DNA of 64,000 bases from the NCBI GenBank assembly GCA_914767715.1, contig OU612071.1, positions 8,539,493-8,603,492 of the forward strand, given 5' to 3'. Below the pieces are notes generated by a model. That model did no database searches, was not told the DNA's origin, and was given only the letters and a program-made list of their open reading frames with translations. The position numbers and the translations under genes are program-made. The DNA is from Membranipora membranacea. Its lineage: Eukaryota > Bryozoa > Gymnolaemata > Cheilostomatida > Membraniporidae. Shown here in pieces: positions 26,640 through 40,900 of the stretch; positions within the stretch are counted from its first letter, which is position 1; each line of letters starts with the position of its first letter.

Positions 26640-27145
26640 GATGCTTTACTAAAGCAAATAAATAAATATCACATCGCTCAAAATTATCACTCACTTGGTT
26701 TATCAATTAGACAAAATCGCTCCTGAATCGCTCACTCAGAAGGTATATAGTTCCATCAATGACTGAAGGATTTGAAAGGGAGAGGCAACCTGGGGGGTCT
26801 TTCAATAAGAAACAACCAAAATTGCAATCTGATCTCTCACTCACTGAGTGAGTGAGACCTGCTAGGGGTCTCGCTTTTAGATCGCTCACACATTGATGGA
26901 GCTCTATAGATTCTGAGTGAGCGATCTGAGAACAAAATTGTCTAATTGAAACACCAAGTGAGCGATCATTTTGAGCGATGTGATAGTGATAATCTGCGTT
27001 AGTAAAACATTGCTCTTTCTGTTGAAAGACCCCCCATGGGGGTCTTTCAATAAGAAACAGCCAACATAGCAAATTGATAGCTCAGTGAGTGAGCGAGCGA
27101 TCAGATGATAATTTTGGCATTTCTAATTGAACGACTTCACAGGTT
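26640..27145. mobile_element. cluster of GGGTCTTTCAATAAGAAACA MITEs
   Basis: One complete copy (26792-27035) has inverted ends GGGGGGTCTTTCAATAAGAAAC and CTGTTGAAAGACCCCCC. A right-end fragment precedes it (26700-26785), and a second left end starts immediately after it (27036-27145). It is the same family as 8150-8403. Confidence 0.7.
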
Positions 27146-27176
27146 GCCTGACATCTAGCACCTTATTGTCCAGATA

Positions 27177-27408
27177 CAGGCCCGTATACAGTTAAGCGGG
27201 AGGCAGGGAGGCACTGCCTCCCCTAGAAAGCTAAATACAGTGGCCTAAAACACTATAATTGAATAATCCATGTTTGAATCAGCTCCTCTCAGATTTCCAT
27301 TTGCTTATTATATGTCTCAATTTGCTAGGGAAGGAGCTTACTGGTGATGCTTCTGACTATCCTCGGACTTGTGCCTCCCCTGCCATTTTTTTCTAAACTA
27401 CGGCCCTG
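27177..27408. mobile_element. CAGGCCCGTA MITE (copy 2)
   Basis: Starts CAGGCCCGTATACAG, then GGCACTGCCTCCCCTAGAAAGC. Ends CTAAACTACGGCCCTG. Collinear with 15747-16003. Confidence 0.7.
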
Positions 27409-27569
27409 AAGATCAAACTCTAGGTCAGACGGCGGCATCAATCATTGGATGTTAATTGATGGCCGTAAAAAATTGTTAAAATTCCATAATTTTAGGTATG
27501 AATTAGCCAACTTTTTTACAGAACAATTGAAATTCCTCATCAATCAATATCATAAGGGTTATATATACA

Positions 27570-27745
27570 TAATTTTCTCATAGCAATAAGTCCAAATTGT
27601 TTCATATGGACTCTAACTACCACTAGCCAACATCGATCAATATTATTAGGACCATGTATCATTGTTTTCATAGCAAAAAGTCCGACATTGTTTCATATGG
27701 ATCCTGACTACCACCAGCCCAAACTAATATGGTGGATCATGTACA
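27570..27745. repeat. direct repeat, two units of about 90 bp
   Basis: TTTTC(T)CATAGCAA(T/A)AAGTCC, ATTGTTTCATATGGA and TGACTACCAC(T/C)AGCC occur twice in the same order. Just downstream (27754-27772) is a (TGTC)n microsatellite. Confidence 0.7.
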
Positions 27746-27772
27746 CAAGAAATGTCTGTCTGTCTGTCTGTC

Positions 27773-28846
27773 CCGGAATGGGCTGAACAGCTGGCTTGTG
27801 GTTTCCTGTAGTCATTGTGATTCTTATAGAATTATGACAGATTTCATAACTTCTATTGATGATTATTAGATTTTCTCGCTTTTCCAGCTTTCATTTATAT
27901 ATTATTCAACAAGTGGGTGTCAGGTTTCCATCCTGAATGGAGATGGATCACTAAATGATGAGTCTGCCACCATCTTAGCCTGGCTCCGCACTTGGCAGAA
28001 AAAACCTCTCGATTGAGAGCGCATCGCATCACACTTGCCACAGGTTCCCTTGTTATGAGCAATTCAATGTGTCTGCTGGGCTTTGTACCCTAGAAGAGTG
28101 AATTTTTTGTCTAGAATATAGTTTAGTTAGTTGGGCCTACTTTATGTTATTTATAAACTGTTGGTCAAAATTGTCTGGTCTGCCGGAGTCTGAAGACTGA
28201 AGAGTGAATAAGTCAGAAGATTGAAGCATTTTTCGAACCAAGGACTTTGAGTACTTGCCTGTACAGGACAGGTGCTGTGACCAACTTTCCTCGCCTCTCT
28301 CAATGTTAGTTAGCACCAGATTTCACCAGCTTATCTGAGAGTTTTTATACGGAACTTAGCTTGGGTAAACATTTATTCATACGAGATGTTACTCTTTCCA
28401 ATAATTAACATTACTCAGGTATGTAATTCGTACATAGAGTGATAGGGGAAGACAATTGCCAATCTCAACAAGAATTTTTTGTGTTGGTAAGATAGAAAAT
28501 CAAGTCTCGGACACAACATGACCGTCCACACAGTTCGAGTGAACCTGAATGTGATTTCGTTTTTCACACCACTCAACAAAATCTGAGAAAATATATGGCC
28601 AAAGTATATATTTCATCCAGTAATCCTTTTAACGGGGTCTGCCGGTTTTTATCTACATATAAATTTGCAGTAAGTTTCTGAAAGAGAAAGCGCTCACTTA
28701 TATTGAATTGTAAAAGTTCAGGGAATATTCAACCTATAGCTCGTCAGGAATTAGTAAAAACCAGGAAGTGAGCATACTCATGTTTTGTAGCACACTTTTT
28801 GTATATATATGTTTTTTGTTTTATTCAACTCGACTTTCTTTTGCAG
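27773..28846. other. upstream flank or 5' intron of the large + strand gene
   Basis: The first coding exon at 28847 starts at a splice acceptor, so at least one non-coding first exon lies upstream. It may lie in this stretch, but I could not identify it. Confidence 0.35.
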
Positions 28847-28931
28847 AAACAGAGCTGTACTGAATGAATAGGAGCTAACTGGTATTGAATGGTATTGAGT
28901 GGTATTGAAAGAAGGTCAAATCAAATACAGG

Positions 28932-31900
28932 ATGCCGACATCAACTCAACAGCAGCAACAAGGATTTAATCTGCAGACGGCTGAGAATTCCCAGGAGCTG
29001 CATGATAAACTCTCTAACATCTTAGAAAGGTGAGGTGCAAATAAATACTGGACAAATTTACACAGTCTGCAAACCTATAACATGTTTAATGGGTGAAACA
29101 TCTCTGTTACTGTATCTAAATCTCTGTTGCTGCTCTTAACTGGAGTTTGAAACATCTATTGTTATATAGTGGCATCGGTTATCTGATTTGTGGGTTTGTG
29201 ACTTTTGCCAGAACAGACCCAGCTCCACGGTCATAGGGTTTAAGTAGCACAAAATTTTGACTGATCTTTCTTATCATTTTCAGGTCATTTTAATATCAAT
29301 CCTATAGTTGTCCAATGGGACACAATGACGATCACCTAGGGACTTTGCTGGTGTCTGGCACAGTTGTTGTTTTTTGTTGTTGTTTGGTTATTTTACACCT
29401 TGGCTTGCCAACAGCTGTCATTTTCTCTCAGACACCATTCGCACACCATATTCGCCTTATCTGCCGGAATGGCGCCATCATCCTACAGCAGTTCATGCAA
29501 GAAAAATAATGTATTGTTGTTGGACCGCCCCTTCATTTCCATCTTTTGCCAGAATGTAAGAAGCATCATGCAGCAGCGTGTGCAATAAAGCATGAACAAC
29601 AACGCAATAGACTTTTTTTTTGTTAGACGACTTTTTCACTTCCACCCTCTTCCTCCACCTCTATCCTTGGCCTGAACGGCACCATTATCAAGAGCAGCTT
29701 GTGCAAGAAAATAAAAACAACGAAGCCATATATCATTTGTACAACCTCTTTCACTTCCATCTTTTGCCAGAATGTCACAAGCATTCTGCAACAATTTATG
29801 CAGGGAAAAAATACAAACAAGAAGCCACATATTGTTATTTATTTGACCATTCGACTTCCACAATTTTCCGTTGGTGAGGTCATATATTAATGACTCATGC
29901 TTTTCAAATTACAAATATGATTCATGGTGAGTTCCCACAAGTTCAGAGAGTCGGGATCAAAATTGTTATTTTTTGTAATTTTCAAGTCACTCAGTGCTTT
30001 TCAATGAAAAGCAGTTTCCCATCTGAGAGGATAAAATCTTAGAGACTATCGCGTGCAAACTGATTCACATCCAGTGAAGCAATTAGATCTTTACATGGCA
30101 AGACAAGAGATGACTCATATCAAATTATATCAAGTCTTTTTTTATGTCCCCAGACAAAAAGGTTTGCGCATTTTTTTTTTAAATCTGCTCAGAATAAGTG
30201 GCCTTGGTTATGTGACACTGCCTAAGGGGGAGAAAACATTAGTTTTTTCCCCTCTTTTTTCCTGTTTCCTCACCACAAGTATTTCCTTCTTTGCTACAAG
30301 AGAAAAGTCACATATCAGTATTTTAAAATTTAAACTCTGAATTAGATCAGTTTTTTAATGGTAAATACCTAAACTCAACTATTTTTTTCAAATTTTCATG
30401 CCTGTTATATGCGAGTATTGGCAACCTGTAATTTTGGTAATTCAAGATTTTGAATGACTTTGGTGTTGGTAGTTAATTAATTGAAGTATCTGATTGCAGA
30501 TAAAGGTCTATTTTTGTACACAAAATTGGGATTCTACAACGATAAGAAAAGTAATCTTGATTCAACTTCCAAAAGGAAACTTAAACTATTCCATTAATTT
30601 CCTTTTTACACTAAATCAGCTGATTTCTCTTCGCACACCCAAAATATCAGGACCCTAGTATTTCATCAACGCAGGCACGGTTACTGCTTTTTGATGTAAG
30701 ATAAACAAACAAAACACGACTCCCAGCTTTTGGGTCTCAGCTCTGGGGCTAACCATAGACATAAATACAACGCTTCAGTTCCTCTGCCTTATGTCTCTAC
30801 CTGCATTATCAATGAGCCACTCGTAGCTTACCTTGCCAAGTGGTTGATTGTCAGCCTTTTGTGCACTCTTCACACAAGAGACCTTGATGACGGTAGTCTG
30901 AGCCCCCCAGACTCTTACCCCCAACCCCGCCCATCAAACGCCCCCTCCCTTCCGTTAACAGATATGCTAGGACCGCTTGTTGACCTTCTTATCAATCATG
31001 CTTAAGTATGTCAGCACTTCAACCTATTGTTTAAAATTCATAACTGATTGATCGATAAGGCCGGACTGTCAATGACCTCTGAAACAATAATTAACATTTT
31101 ATCTAACAGGCCGTAGTTCTAGGGGAGGCACTGCCTCCCCTAGAAAGCTAAATACAGTGACCTATAAACACAGTAAATGAATAATTCATGTCAGAATCGG
31201 CTCCTCTGAGATATCCATTTGCTAACTAAATTCCTTCAATTGCTTAGAGCAGAGATTACAGCACCGCTCCTGATGATGTTTTGGACTCACCTCAAACTTT
31301 TGCCTCCCCTACCATTTTTTCTAATCTACGGCCCTGATCTTAGAAAGCTATTAGAAAATGCAAAATGCTTGTATTGTCTGTGTGAATCTGCTCCCTTAAT
31401 TAAAACATATAATTGACCAATCAATTAAAAATCTGACAAAATGTTATTTTTTCATGTTTTGTGGTAGAAAGTTCACAGACGACCTGAAGAAGATTATGTA
31501 TGAATAATCCTACGAAATTCAGATTTGGCTAATGACTCACCTTATTGGCATGTAACTGATCTATTTCCTTCGCAAAATGAATTGCAAAAAATGTGGGGTT
31601 TTACCATAAATGTAGAACTGACTACCTCATCAGGGGACCTTAGTCATCCAGTTTTTGCGCCCAATAAAAGGGTGAGGTTATATGATGTAGATAATTATTA
31701 TGGGGTTTGGTGAGAGGCGTAATCGCGGGTCTTTACTTCTCGGCACATTGCTAAGGAAATTAGGTTTATTTTATTCTGGTTAAACTCTGTGGTAGAAGCC
31801 GCAAATTGTGCAACTGAATTGCGCCTACCTTGTGTGACAAATCTTTGATGGCACCTGATTGTGAAGCAATGCGTAAGGCTGGCATGTTCTGGTATCAACT

Positions 31901-34900
31901 AGAGAAGATGCAATGTTTCATAATTCTGACAGAAATTAGCTTGATATTGTTATGAGCTCTAACTACGATAATCGAGTCCTCACACCAGGCTCAATAAACT
32001 TGGATTTTTATGATAAAAAAACCATGATCAGACCAACGGAAGCACTCAAACAGACCGCTAGAAGCTAAATGGGTTCAACAAGCTTCTAAGAATTTTATAT
32101 GCATCTTGACTTTTACAGCTTCTTCGAAACTTTTTGAAATTCTATGCGGTCATAACAGGACATCGACCTAGGTCTCGGTCTAACATCAATTGAACCTGAT
32201 TCCATGATTCGGTCATTGACATCAACCAGTAGTGTCTGTGTCGATGCTGCTGATTGGTGGGTTGGTGGGATGCGCTCCAGTGAGCCTGAAATAAACACTA
32301 TCAGAACAAGAAATAGTTCTGGTGGCTGCATAGTTATATACACCGGTTTGTGTGCTAGCTGTAGGGGTGTTTTTACCATTGTTGTATATTGTTGCATAAT
32401 ATATATGTATAATATAAATCGTCATATGTATAGTTATATCTGTAAATGTTAATAAATAATTAGCCATCAATACAGCAGACAAGACAGGATATGAAGAACT
32501 TAATGGATACTTTCCCATTCTCCAGAAGGTAGAGAGTTGATATCTTGCTATTTAAATTTAGGTTGTTCATTTACAGTTGATACAATGATGTTGGAGACTG
32601 CTCATTCTGTGAAGGGTTCCATGCTGATGGATCACAGCATCTTTTGATTGTAACAGAGTCTTTGAATCCTGGTTTTTGACTGCAGAATTGTTGTTGACTC
32701 TATGCTGTTTTTTCGTTAACATCTTGCTGTCTTGTCATCAACTCGTTGCCAAAATGTTGCTATCTCGCTGTAGGTTTGAGCAAACAAGACAGGCTATCAA
32801 GGACAATGTCAAGCTGTTAGAAGGAATATCTGACAGTACATCAGCCATTGGACAGGACGGAGGATCACAGTCATCATACTATGTCAACACTCGGACAGGA
32901 AACAGCACACTAGACTCTGCCTATCCACATAACTCGATCAACAGGAAGAGCAGATCGAGATCATATACAAGTAAGTCTATCTACTTGTTTTAGCGTGCCA
33001 TGCGGGTAGAATAGTTTTTGAAACTCAACCTTATGGATTTTATTGTAAATGGTCATTTAGTTTTTTTTTATGTCGTACTGCTTAGCGTGTGACATATAGG
33101 CTAGGTGTATGTTTGAAATCAGTGAATAACCAAACATACAAGTTCTACAAGAACTGCTCCAAGATGTTTGTGAGGACAACACTTCTCTTAATTTAGAAAA
33201 ACTGCTCGAGTATTTTGAATCCAAATCAATTTGATATATTGTTAATGCTGACTGCATGGTAGAGTCATTGAAGATGCTGCCAAGCATCCTGTTGATGTCG
33301 TCTTTGAAACCTATACTGAAGAAAATGGGCTATCGATGGGTTTTTCAACAAAACAAACCCAAATATTTCCCCATTTCTCTCACAATGTAAAACAATACTA
33401 CCACGTCCACACGAATATTTTTAAGCAAGATAGAGTAAATAGACAACAAGATCTTCATCTGGATGTTTACACTTTATTGTCCTAATAGGTTAATTGAGGT
33501 TAAATAATGTCATCATTAGGGCCGCTTAGAGGGAATAAAATCCTTTAATTATAGTATCACAATTTGTATTTATTCACAACTAAAAATGGGATTAAGCACT
33601 ATTATACAGCTAATAGATCCATTTAGAGTAGGTGGATCTTAAGAATTAAGAACACCTGCAAGTCAATCCTTAGCAAATACATACTACAACAAATACAATG
33701 GCTTAAAAATGGCTGAATTATATTAAAGATAATGTAATAATTTATTGCTACATTTGCATATTTCAGGGTTGAGCTCAATGGATACTGGGACAAGCAGCGG
33801 CCTGAGGACCATCTCTTCTGTGGACTCTGGTGTAATGCTCACACTTACATCATGCTCAGAAGCAGGAACTCAGTCTAGGTCTAGGTCAAGGTCATTTGAC
33901 TCTTGGCTCGATTCAAGCAGTGAGTATCGTCTTGCTATGTTGAGTTTCAACTAGTTCCTTCAACCAAGTGGCAGTGGCTGTTAGAACAAGCACCTTTTCA
34001 CTCTGAAATTACTATCACAGTTGAATCCTGGCAGATTGCAGTGCCATTAACGACTGGATTACCCTACTTTAGTTATGAAGTTCTCTCCAAACTCCCTGGC
34101 AGAATCAGTATTTAAAAAGATTCATTAATTTAATTATGGAAGTCTGTACAGACTCCCTGCCAGAACCAGTACAAAAAAGTGTAAGATTCCTTAATGCGCC
34201 AAAGAGTTGCCCATTCGTGATGTATGAACAGATAACTCAAGGTTCAACAGTAACAATAATTTCCTGGCTCTATAGGTGCGTTTGATACATTGGATACAGA
34301 TGGTGGAGGAAAGCGGGCGTTAACAAATCGATACGGGAGACTTAACCGACAACCAACCATAGAACAGTCTGGTAGCGAAGACCTGTCTGATCAAGAGGAA
34401 CACAGCAGGTAGATTGGACACATAACTGTAATGCCATGCTAAACGTACCTATAACTCACAACCAAATACAGGGCTGTAATTTAAAAAACTTTAGGGGGAG
34501 GCAGGAATCCTGGGTGCGAGGGCTTTGTAGACTTCTACTGGTGTGGTTTGGCTCGAAGCCACAGCTTGCAAAACATTTTAAAATGTATGAATGTGAATTA
34601 ATTATATTACTTACATTATATTACATCACATTAATTAAATGAATTACAGACATGAGCTTTTAATTGGCTGTTTTGGACATGGCTTTTTGCAGTTGCAGTA
34701 TTTTAGCTATTTAGCTTCTTTTAGCAATACTTCACTGCTTCTCCTAGAACTACGGGCCTGAATAAGTCTAACACTGCACATCCACGTATCCTTAGGATGA
34801 TCACCATCAAAATTCAGAATCGATAGAAATTGTTCTATGTGGTCAGGAATTTGTGCAGATCAGTGTGCTATGGATAACTTTATCTAAGGTCATTCATTGG

Positions 34901-37900
34901 GTATAGTAGCGCTTGAAAGTTATGTAACCATTAATAAAAAAATAAGCAAATGTAATGATAGCCTACGGCGCCAGGCAAGGTTCAACCAGTGTTTTTTTGT
35001 CGCTTGTGGTCGAGATATGCCATTGTATGGTTAATTATAATGAGACATAATACTACTCGTTGCTTTTAAATAATACATTAAATATAAATCTTCCTTTGTA
35101 TCAATTAATTAAGTGCAGGTTTTTTAAATTTCAATTAAGAACTGCGATATATCATGCTTCAAAGTATTATTCCATTTTATTTTACATTTTGAAGAACATC
35201 ATTTTATCAGATTTTCATTAACCTTAGAGATCTATATTATGCAATGTATTATACAAAATTTATTGTTCTCAATTTTATTGTTAGCCCGTCTTGACAAGCT
35301 TTGTTGGTTGAGGCATGTTAAGACAGGCATGTTGTTGTATGCGTAACCTTAATGTAAAATCATTTGTCAATACTTTTCAGCGAAGAAGATTCCAGTTCGT
35401 CACCAGAGAGCAGTGATGGGGAGAAGGACGATCAGTTCACACAAAGCGTCTCTGACGCTGACAAAGATTATAAGAGTCAGCAGTCTGGGTCCAACAGACG
35501 CAAGGGATCGGAGAGCTCAAGTGTAAGATTGAAGATCTCAATTTTAAATCCTCCCCTAGCTAATTACTCAAATCTGCGTTTCATTTTCCTGTTCTGAATT
35601 AGCAGGTGTTGAATTTGAAAGGCCATTGGGCTAGAAGTTTATTATTGCAAGTAATTCAAATTCAATGATTAATAATAATTTGTAAATATAAGTAGTAATT
35701 GATTGAGCAACAGAATTTTTTTTCCCTGTGAGGAAGGTACCTATAAAACCAATATTGATATGTAATTTCATCGGCAAACAAAGTCATCTTGATGGAAATG
35801 TTTTGCACTCAGTGTCAGAACAAAAATTAGAAACAAAAAAACAAAAAGAAAATGGGATAGAATATCATTATATAGCATTATATAGCATCATTAATTAATA
35901 TTTGGGAGAACTTTCATAACAGTTTCACCATCTGTAGGTAGGGGAGTCAGCTTATGATACCGATAGGTTTGAGACACAGGAATACTCTATCTCATTTACT
36001 GACGACGATGAAGACATATATCATGTGCTATCTCCCTCCTCTCAAGAACAATCACCAGAAGTGTTGCCTGCTTTTTCTACCCAAGAAAACTCGCCATCGA
36101 CTGAGGAAAACAATGGGTTTCACCACACAAGTATCCTCATCACAGCTTCAGAAACTCAAAATAACAGTAGGCCCAACGAGAATGCCAAGAACTTTGCCTC
36201 GAAGGCCTGCATTGTACTGCCAGCTGTGGAAAGGGTTAGAAACCAGAGCCGTCCTTCTACACTTGATCTTCACTCTCCACACTCTGTTAGTCATCCTAGT
36301 AGTAGGCCTGGCATATTTGAGTGGAAGAACAAGGACAGGATATCTCTTCATCATTCAACAGACTCATCTGATAGTTCAATAGTAAATCACTTGTCAGCCT
36401 CAAGCTCCAGATTAATATTCAGGTAAGTGTCAGAGAGGTAAGCAACTCGACATGGCTCGACTCGACTTGATTTACGTGACTTGACTCTGCTTGGCCTGAC
36501 TCGACTTGACTTGACTGTTGCTCAAATGCACCAACAATGAGAGTGTAACGCTACGAATCAGTCAATTGAGACGCAGATTGTAGCATTATTTCTACTTAAA
36601 TCAATTTAAAGTGGTTCGAGTAGAAATTTTTATATTTTAGTATAGAAATAAACAAGTTTTATCCGATTCATTGCGATTAAAAGTTGATGAAAGCGTCGGA
36701 TTAATGAATATGTGTGTTTCGTCCATACAATGAGGACAGCTTTGTCTTTTGTTTCAGTCCAATACCGGAAGAAAGCCCGTCAGAATTCACACCAGTATCA
36801 CCCTATAGGTCACACAGGACTCCTGGTCAACAATCTTTTGCTCAATATACACAATCACCATTAACTCACCGTTCTAACGAAAATCAAAGCTTTCAAAGTA
36901 AGTCAAGTAATCTCGCCTCACCTCCACACTGTCGTAACAATTTCCATTTTGCTCACATTTATCTCACCTCCCCAGCATCCTTCGCGAGGGTGAATTGGAG
37001 GGAATTGAATTGTTGGGAACTGATAACATGACTAAACAACTACTATCAAAGCACTTTAAATCTTGCTAATTTCTATACCATTGTATTTTTTTTCTTTTTT
37101 TTTGTCTCTCCACTTTCCCTTAATTTTTGAGTTATTCATTTTGTCACTGCCTTCAAAAACATTCGTAAAGAGGATTGAAGATTGACAATAAAAGCATATA
37201 TATATAATATCTATATATTACCTTGGGCAGCTAACCTCGAAGAGTCTCAGACTCCAAATGTACTTGCATGCACCTTCCTGCCCTCTTAAAGATAACACAT
37301 CATTCATATCCATGTTTTTATTTCAGGATCTCCACAGAGGACTATTCAAGTCGCCGCTCAAGTACACAGCCATCCATTTAACACATACACTGTTGAACAC
37401 CACAGAGACAATATCAGACAGATCGGTATACCAGAAATACCCGAAGCTGTCAGCCCATATCATCCTCAGCTAGATGAGCGAGGAAGAAAACTGAGAAAGC
37501 TCAGGAGGCGCAGAAAGAAACAACCAGTTATACAAAGGTAGGACCAGCATAAGCATAGATACCATCACAAGCAGAAAGAGCAACTATAGTTTAACCCATA
37601 AAACATCTGGATAGACGATTCTTGTGACTTAAACTGAAGTTTGTTCATATTTTACACAACAAAACACTCACCGGGTTTATATGTGGTCAGTATTATCAGT
37701 TCATTTTAAATCATCATTGAATATAGTACCAAGATACTTAAAACATTGAACTTTCTCAACTGGGTTGTTGTCAATAAAAAAGTTTGAAGTGACTTTCTGC
37801 GATCTACTGGAGTCAAATATATTCTCTTTGGTCTCAGTGGTATTCAGTATAGGATAGTTAACTTCACACCGTTCAGAAAAAAACATTCATGGCTTTAAAA

Positions 37901-40900
37901 TAAAAGTCGTCACTACTGTTGTGATCAATTAGCATACATACATATTGATCTTTAACATCTGTATATTCTCTTTCATTACAGTCCACAGTATGGGTTATTG
38001 GCCTCATCGACGAGCAGCGCCACCAGCAGTGTCGTTTCTAGTAACCTTCACACTCTCAGATCTGATGCTGACCTCTCATTGGGTAGTTATCACAACGCCA
38101 TACACAGACACGCCATACAACTTCCACCTGTCAATCAATTCACTCAAACTAGCAGGGTGGGCGGAGCTGAGGATGTACACTCCAACTCCTCCTGTACATC
38201 GTCCCCCTCGTATTATGATCTCATGTGAGTTGTGTTATTCATCTTTTATGTTTCATACATTTTGCAGCAGTCTACCGTTAAAAAATACCGTAGATAGAAT
38301 GTGGTATAGTAGTTTACTATATCACATTCTATTTTTGATATTTTTCTAACGGTACGCCGCTGCAAAACGAATTGGTTTTGATAATATGATACTGTCTTCT
38401 ATCATATCGCTTTACTACATCGATTATGAAAATTATTACTATTAAGGCAAAGTTCGTCCTAAAAAACTACTGTTAATTTTGTATAGTCGGTCCAATCTAA
38501 TTTGGATTCTATCACAGGTACACCTGAACAAAAAAGATGAGCATGAACAAACCTCCTTGATTTAGAAAGCCCAAGAAAAATTTCGTCAACCTACCATCCT
38601 TGTCTTTTCAGCAAAACTTTTTTTATGCTATTGGTCAAAAGAGGCATATTATTTATTATCATCCGTTTGTCATTCTTTCAGATACACAACATCGAGCGAC
38701 TCAAGCTCAGACACTGAGTATGATTATCAAGTCTCAATACAAAATCTAAGTCGGACTCCTTACAATACAAGTAAATATCAGGGGAGGCAACTTCCAAAAA
38801 TCCGAGCAGACAACTCAGAGCGCAGGACTAGCGTTACTCAACAACCACCGGTAATCAAGAAAATAGTTAAAGACAAGAACTCCTCGTCATTGAAGAAAGA
38901 AGAGGTAAGGTTTTACACAACTTGCGCAGATTTTACACTGTGGCCGGGGCGGTAAAGCGGGGGCGGGGCAATAGTCTGGGGGTGCTGACCATGTCACACA
39001 CAATGGCTAAGAGAAACAAGCCATAACAGATCTTACAATCGACAATTTTACCTGGATGCTACAAATCAAAGAGTGGTTGGTCATCGCAGGCAAAAATAAT
39101 TTTTTTATGTCAAATTCAGGTCCTTTAGCCCTCTTTCTCACAAAATCGTCCTTTCATATTGTTTCTATATACATCAATTGACAACAATACTCATCACTAA
39201 AATGATTTTTAATTACATTAAATTATTTGTTCACTAGCAGGGCGAGAGAAAATCACGGTTATTCACTAAAAACTCCTCACCAAAGCTGACAGCTTCAAGG
39301 AAGAAGCTGATGAAGACCAAAAGTGATGAAGCTAGTAATTCCCTCCTCAGATACTTCAGATTTCCGAGCCCACCTCGACACAGTGGAGACAACTCCGACT
39401 CTGGTAGTACTGACCTCACTAAACACACAAAGGTATGACCAGCTTTTCTCTCATATAGTGTAGATACCACGTTGTCTATGATTTGCTCCCCCACGCTGGA
39501 TACAACTATGTAACCTGAAAACTCATTTTAGGGAAATAATTGAACTGTGCGTTGGGTACTAGTTTTACCAGAAAAAAGGTCCACCTTACCAATTGCCTAA
39601 TGCTACAGTTGACAATTGAAAATCACAGGTTACTCGAGGGTCAAAACTAATTGAATTATGCATCACAATTGTAGATTGAATTCATCCACTACATAAGCTT
39701 GACTAGCGATTTGGTTGATATACCAACATTGTTTATCATCTTTCTGGAATCCAAAAGGGATTTTAATATGTTATATAATTGTTACCATCCTTTTCTTATT
39801 CTTTAGACTAACTCAGATAACAGACTATCTGGTAATGATTACGATGATTGTAAAATGAGGGTTAGAGGGCAAAGGTCAAGTGCTGACAGTTTCTCCAGCT
39901 GTAGCTCGACGACAGACACAGCTAGTGACATCGCGTATCCCGATCTACCCAAACAAAGCACCAGGCATCACCAACTAGTAACAGTGAGTAGAACACAGGT
40001 CTACTCCAAAACCTGGGATTTTGGCAATGTTTGACTGCCCCCCTTGAGTTTTTGTTGTTTTGTTGTTAATAACAGTTAGTGGAAACACCAACTAGTAACA
40101 GTAAGTGGAACACCAACTAGTAACAGTAAGTGGAAACACCAACTTTGATCAATTATTTTTCTTTCTTTTAACACATTCATTGGCAGTCTATTTCATTCCA
40201 GTATTGGAATGTTTTCCGAATAGTGCGGAAACAAAAAGAGGAAAAGGAAAAAAGGAAAAAAAGGAAAGCTTGAGAATGAAGATTAGTTAAAATGGAAATA
40301 GATTATTTGCATAACTACGAGAGATAAGATATCTTTGAGAAGAAAAAAAATGTTAAGACATTTCCATTATAGTATTGTGCAGAGGCAAAACTTGTTGCAG
40401 AGATTAAAAGATGATATTATAATTGAAACAAAAGATATTTGAATACTCCAGATTCGAAGGATGTTACTTTGCTCAGTGAGTGTATTGATAAAGTAAGATT
40501 ATTAAAAGATGAAGCAATTGCACGGCGCTTGGGGTATCTTCAATTTCTAGAATGAAAAATATCATTATATAGCTAGGTATGATGTTATACAAGATTCTGT
40601 AGGTATAGAAAAATCCTACTGAAGTAAGACTTTATGATTTAGTGAATAGAAACTAATTTAGTATTGTGCTCAAACTCTTCAATCAGTTACTGAAGGGGGC
40701 GAAGCATTGCTGTGGGGATTGAAACTGATTTTTTGATTAAGTGTTGTTCTCAAACTTTACAGTAGCTTGATTGGTAGAGTGCCAGACAGTCGACTGCTAA
40801 GTTACTCTTTTTCATTGTTGAAGTCGTCTCCTTATGTTCCATGCTAGCACAACTCCCATGCTACTCAGTAACCATTGCAGGTTTCTATCATATAATCGAG

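Noticed and set aside
29315-29890. Cluster of overlapping open frames on both strands
   Set aside because: Explained by the 100 bp tandem repeat in intron 1 of the large gene; none is splice-bounded.
36435-36525. CTCGACTTGA-rich stretch after exon 7 of the large gene
   Set aside because: A simple degenerate repeat of GACTCGACTTGA type in the intron; no further structure.
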